DNA of 21,197 nucleotides from a virus: positions 1 to 21,197 of the IMG/VR virus record IMGVR_UViG_3300028772_000071; one strand, written 5' to 3'. A program made the translations under genes and the position numbers. The notes under the pieces were generated by a model. It did no database searches. It was not told where the DNA came from and saw nothing but the letters and a program-made list of their open reading frames with translations. This document shows positions 18,026 to 21,197 of this stretch, piece after piece. Position 1 is the stretch's first letter, and every line of letters starts with the position of its first letter.

Positions 18026-18055
18026 TTGGAAATGTAGGTTAAAATGAGGTAAAAT
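18026..18055 (+). promoter_or_regulatory. Possible promoter for the late block
   Basis: TTGGAA (18026-18031), 18 bp, TAAAAT (18050-18055). It is weaker than the others, lies back to back with the minus-strand promoter, and could start the metallophosphoesterase-terminase-portal transcript. Confidence 0.45.
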
Positions 18056-18122
18056 CAGTTATAGTAGTTATGAGAAATGACATAGGAAGAAAGAAGGGAT
18101 TAATATTTTAAAAGATTACGAA

Positions 18123-18878
18123 ATGATAGTGCATAAATTTGGTAGGGATGTTGACCATATAAATCTGTATTCGCTGGGAGATTTGCATATAGGTTCTAGT
18201 GAGTTTTCATTGGAACAGTGGTATAAGTGGAAAACCAGAGTTATGGAGGATGAATTTGGATATATAGTAGTTTTAGGTGATTTAATGGACAATGGTTTAA
18301 AGAATAGCAAGACTGATTGTTTTGGAGCAACTATGCGACCAAGAGAGCAAAGAGAATGGCTTGTAGAGGAACTTAGACCGTTAAAAGATAAGATATTATG
18401 TATAACCAGAGGAAACCATGAAAAAAGGTCGGCTGACTTATCAGATGATTGTCCCATTTATATAGTGGCTTGTATGCTAGGTATAGAGCATTTGTATCGT
18501 GAGAATATGTGTTTTGTCAAGGTATCTTTGGGTGACAAGAATAAAGAAAGGCAGTATTCTTATGGAATAGCAGTTGGACATGGCTCGTCAAGAGGTAAGG
18601 CTAAAAATTTCAGCTATTCAATTGACAGCATGGATGTATTTTTTACTGGTCATACTCATACTCCAGAGGAAAGTTATCCAGCTAAACTGGTTATGGACTT
18701 GAGAAATGAAACTGTAGCACAAGTAGGCTTTATACACATGATAGTGCCAAGTTTCTTGGAATTAGGTGGGTATGCCCTTGCTGGGATGTATATGCCCACA
18801 GACTTTAGAAGGATACCATATGTATCGTTGCTTGGAACAAAGAAACAAATAGATGTACACAATTTAGGGGGGATGTAG
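18123..18878 (+). CDS. Calcineurin-like metallophosphoesterase
   Basis: The 251-residue protein has all five metallophosphoesterase motifs: GDLHIG (Asp20, His22), LGDLMDNGL (Asp53), GNHE (Asn98, His99), VGHG (His153) and GHTHTP (His177, His179). It should bind two metal ions and cleave a phosphoester; the substrate (nucleic acid, nucleotide or protein) is unknown. The ATG at 18123 has a poor ribosome binding site. AGAAGGG at 18092-18098 would suit an in-frame ATT at 18105 giving an N-terminus xLKDYEM, so a rare ATT start is possible. It heads the packaging block. Confidence 0.88.
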   Translation: MIVHKFGRDVDHINLYSLGDLHIGSSEFSLEQWYKWKTRVMEDEFGYIVVLGDLMDNGLKNSKTDCFGATMRPREQREWLVEELRPLKDKILCITRGNHEKRSADLSDDCPIYIVACMLGIEHLYRENMCFVKVSLGDKNKERQYSYGIAVGHGSSRGKAKNFSYSIDSMDVFFTGHTHTPEESYPAKLVMDLRNETVAQVGFIHMIVPSFLELGGYALAGMYMPTDFRRIPYVSLLGTKKQIDVHNLGGM

Positions 18879-18879
18879 G

Positions 18880-19122
18880 ATGGATATTAGAAATATAATG
18901 ATTTTGTTTGATAAAACTAAATTTACAAAAGAGGAAATAGTAGCTGAATTAAAAGCTGAAGGTTATAAGCATAATTTCATATTTGCGAACAAGATAGATT
19001 TGGATTATGCGAAAGATTATATGCGAAAGTGTGAAGAAGTGTGGTGCTTCGGTGACTGTGAAGAAATGTTTATGTATATGATGGCAACAGATGAAGGTAT
19101 GGATATATGGACAATGGGTTAG
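18880..19122 (+). CDS. Small phage protein (80 aa)
   Basis: The start lies one base after the metallophosphoesterase stop, behind GGGGGG. The product begins MDIRNIMILFDKTKFTKEEI and has a helical KDYMRKCEEVWCFGDCEEMF segment rich in Met, Cys and acidic residues. It overlaps the start of terL by 16 bases, so it belongs to the packaging operon. It is not recognised as a family member. Confidence 0.65.
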   Translation: MDIRNIMILFDKTKFTKEEIVAELKAEGYKHNFIFANKIDLDYAKDYMRKCEEVWCFGDCEEMFMYMMATDEGMDIWTMG

Positions 19123-20663
19123 AATTAACTAAAGTAGAGGAATTGGTGAAGGTGGTAATACCTAATCTTGAAGATGAACTTTCAAGAGAGGGTGTTGCCC
19201 CTTCTGACCTTGTAGAATTATATAACCTCTATGTGGAAGTATTGAGAATGGTTGCTCCATATGATTTTGTTTCTTATAACAAATATCTAGAATTGGATGA
19301 AGACCATTCGTCACCAACTAAAGCATTTTATCACCACAGGAAAAAGCACCTAGCTGAAATGTTTGAAGCTTTTAATGATATGGAAACTTACGATAAGTAT
19401 GATGTATTATTAATTTCACTTCCTCCAAGAACTGGTAAGACCACTACTGGTATACGGTTTTTGTCTTGGATTATAGGAAAGTACCCAGAGCATACTGAAA
19501 TGGCAACTTCCTATTCAGATAGTATAACAACTTCCTTTTATATGGGAGTCATGGAGATAATTCAGAACCCACGATACAATGAGATATTCCCAGATGCTCC
19601 ACTTGTATCACAGAACGCAAAAAGGGAAGAAATCTGGTTAAAGGTGGCAAAGAGATATCCATCTATAACCTTTGTTCCTATTGGTGGTTCAATGACTGGT
19701 AGATGTGAAGCTGGTAAGTATTTGTATTGCGATGACTTGGTGTCTGGTATTGAAGAAGCACTTTCAATTACTAGACTTGATAAATTATGGCAGATGTATA
19801 CAGTTAACTGTAAACAGAGAAAGAAGGATAAATGCAAGGAAGTACATTTGGCTACAAGATGGTCTGTCCATGATGTAATCACTAAACTTGGAACTGCACA
19901 TGAGGATAATCCTCGATGCAAGGTTATTAATGTATCGTGTTATGACGAGAACGAGGAAAGCCAATTCGACTTCTTAGGTGGTTTTGGAACTGATTATTAC
20001 AAGGACTTAGAAACTACAATGGATGAAGCCAGTTTTGGAGCATTGTATAAACAAGAGCCTATAGAACGAGAAGGATTATTGTACCATAAAGAGGACTTGC
20101 AGTATTTCTTTGACCTTCCAGAAGAACCAGCCGATTCAATCGTTGCGATATGCGATAGTAAGAACATGGGTAAGGATTTTGTGTCTGCTCCTATTGGATA
20201 TGTATATGGTGATACTGTATATATTGATGATGTGACTTATAGTAATGCCCTTCCAGATATAACTAGACCAATGGTTGCTAATAAATGGGTAGAGCATAAA
20301 GTAGTTCGTGCTGATGTAGAGGTGAACAATGGTGGCAACTACTATGCCGAGGATTTGGATGAACTAATTAAAGCCAAAGGTGGTAGAACCAGTATTAGGA
20401 CTTTCTTCAGTAGCAATAACAAGCAAGTAAAGATTATAACATATGCTGATTATGTTGTGAAGCATTTCGTGTTCAAGCATCCTAGTAAATATTCACCGAA
20501 TAGTCAATATTCCCAATTTATGAAAGATATGCTAAAATGGACACAAATGGGTAATAATAAACATGACGATAGTGTTGATAGTATTGCGATGTTGGCACAA
20601 TTAGTGCAATCATTATCAGATGGACAGATTAAGTTTTTAGACCGTAGAAAATTAGGAATATAG
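19107..20663 (+). CDS. terL: Terminase large subunit (ATPase and nuclease)
   Basis: The 518-residue protein is the packaging motor. The ATPase domain has Walker A LPPRTGKT (105-112), Walker B YLYCDD (206-210) and the coupling motif ATRW (249-252). The RNase H-like nuclease follows, with AICDSK (Asp350), VEVNNGG (Glu405) and KHDDSVDSIAML (Asp487 and Asp488 region). It translocates DNA into the procapsid through the portal encoded next and cuts the concatemer. ATG 19107 overlaps the previous gene by 16 bases; the overlap and lack of a better start support it. Its partner TerS is encoded 4.2 kb upstream. Confidence 0.95.
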   Translation: MDNGLELTKVEELVKVVIPNLEDELSREGVAPSDLVELYNLYVEVLRMVAPYDFVSYNKYLELDEDHSSPTKAFYHHRKKHLAEMFEAFNDMETYDKYDVLLISLPPRTGKTTTGIRFLSWIIGKYPEHTEMATSYSDSITTSFYMGVMEIIQNPRYNEIFPDAPLVSQNAKREEIWLKVAKRYPSITFVPIGGSMTGRCEAGKYLYCDDLVSGIEEALSITRLDKLWQMYTVNCKQRKKDKCKEVHLATRWSVHDVITKLGTAHEDNPRCKVINVSCYDENEESQFDFLGGFGTDYYKDLETTMDEASFGALYKQEPIEREGLLYHKEDLQYFFDLPEEPADSIVAICDSKNMGKDFVSAPIGYVYGDTVYIDDVTYSNALPDITRPMVANKWVEHKVVRADVEVNNGGNYYAEDLDELIKAKGGRTSIRTFFSSNNKQVKIITYADYVVKHFVFKHPSKYSPNSQYSQFMKDMLKWTQMGNNKHDDSVDSIAMLAQLVQSLSDGQIKFLDRRKLGI

Positions 20664-20674
20664 GAGGTAAATAA

Positions 20675-21197
20675 ATGATTCTCAAAGGACGTAGAAAAAT
20701 AACTAGTGAATTAACTCCAGAAGAACTTCACGATAAGTCTAAGTTGGCTAAATTACTTAATACTAGCCGAGTAATTCACTTACAGAATAAATCTGAGATA
20801 GATTATTTGGTTAATTATGGTAAAGGTGACCAGCCTGTTTTATTAAAAACTAAGGTAGTCAGAGATGAAATAAACCATAAGATAGTCATGAATCATGCTC
20901 AGATGATAACTAGAAGTGTTAATGGATACTTTCTTGGAACACCAATTCAGTTTATACAAAGTGGATATACGGATAAGAAAGAACAGATAGATATGCTCAA
21001 TAGGTTTGTACAGTATGAGGACAAGTCCTCGTCTGATAGTGAACTTGGAGTATTTCAAAGTATGACTGGTACTGCATATAGGATAATCTATACCGATGGA
21101 TTATTTGCAGATGAAGTTCCATTTGAGGAAAGAACTCTTGACCCATCAACTACTTATGTGGTATATCAGAATAATATTGCAGAGAAACCATTATTGG
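20675..21197 (+). CDS. Portal protein, N-terminal part (3' end outside window)
   Basis: AGGAGG at 20662-20667 precedes ATG 20675, and the frame is open to the window edge (174 codons). After a charged start (ILKGRRKITSELTPEELHD) the sequence IVMNHAQMITRSVNGYFLGTP, preceded by NYGKGDQP, matches the N-terminal region of SPP1-type portal proteins. GTAYRIIYTD and VPFEERTLDPSTTYVVYQNN follow as in that family. The portal is the twelve-fold ring at the capsid vertex that docks TerL and passes DNA. It follows terL by 11 bases in the usual phage order. Confidence 0.85.
   Translation, partial: MILKGRRKITSELTPEELHDKSKLAKLLNTSRVIHLQNKSEIDYLVNYGKGDQPVLLKTKVVRDEINHKIVMNHAQMITRSVNGYFLGTPIQFIQSGYTDKKEQIDMLNRFVQYEDKSSSDSELGVFQSMTGTAYRIIYTDGLFADEVPFEERTLDPSTTYVVYQNNIAEKPLL

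Noticed and set aside
1-21197. tRNA genes, integrase, insertion sequence or attachment site
   Set aside because: No cloverleaf-like sequence, recombinase motif or transposase was recognised on reading both strands; an automated tRNA scan was not possible.

Overview
The window is an A+T-rich stretch of a tailed phage (Caudoviricetes, probably a siphovirus with an SPP1-type portal). It infects, or is a prophage of, an anaerobic low-GC Firmicute, most likely a clostridial/Lachnospiraceae-type host. The evidence is the TTGACA/TATAAT promoters, strong AGGAGG ribosome binding sites, an oxygen-sensitive class III ribonucleotide reductase, and the terminase and portal genes at the right end. No integrase, lysogeny repressor or tRNA gene was seen. 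The host assignment is inference.

Layout. (1) 1-3.3 kb, replication and nucleotide genes: 3' end of a family B DNA polymerase, a PrimPol-D5 type primase/helicase, and a divergent ThyX-like thymidylate synthase. (2) 3.3-5.1 kb, small accessory genes (Lar-like anti-restriction protein, zinc-cluster microproteins) separated by hairpins and two gene-end remnants. (3) 5.1-8.7 kb, an orphan MazF-like toxin, then a deoxynucleotide supply block: NrdH-like redoxin, NrdD, NrdG and dUTPase. (4) 8.7-14.0 kb, a dense run of microproteins, many Cys-rich or membrane-spanning, with an SprT-like protease, a multidomain DUF3310 protein and a stand-alone relative of the primase C-terminal domain. (5) 14.0-19.1 kb, a small terminase gene with its own terminator, then a structured non-coding region with an array of degenerate 9-bp units and three perfect DnaA boxes (candidate origin), a GP88-family module, a second 9-bp array next to tandem palindromes, and a two-gene minus-strand operon. 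(6) 18.1-21.2 kb, metallophosphoesterase, small ORF, large terminase and the start of the portal gene.

How it fits together. NrdD/NrdG/NrdH, dUTPase and the ThyX-like enzyme would supply dNTPs, including dTTP, to the polymerase and primase/helicase without oxygen. TerS, TerL and portal form the packaging motor. It is unusual that TerS and TerL are split by about 4.2 kb holding the candidate origin and two repeat arrays. The main unexplained signals are the 9-bp arrays, the repeated promoter/leader cassette, and a family of hairpins after stop codons whose arms change together.
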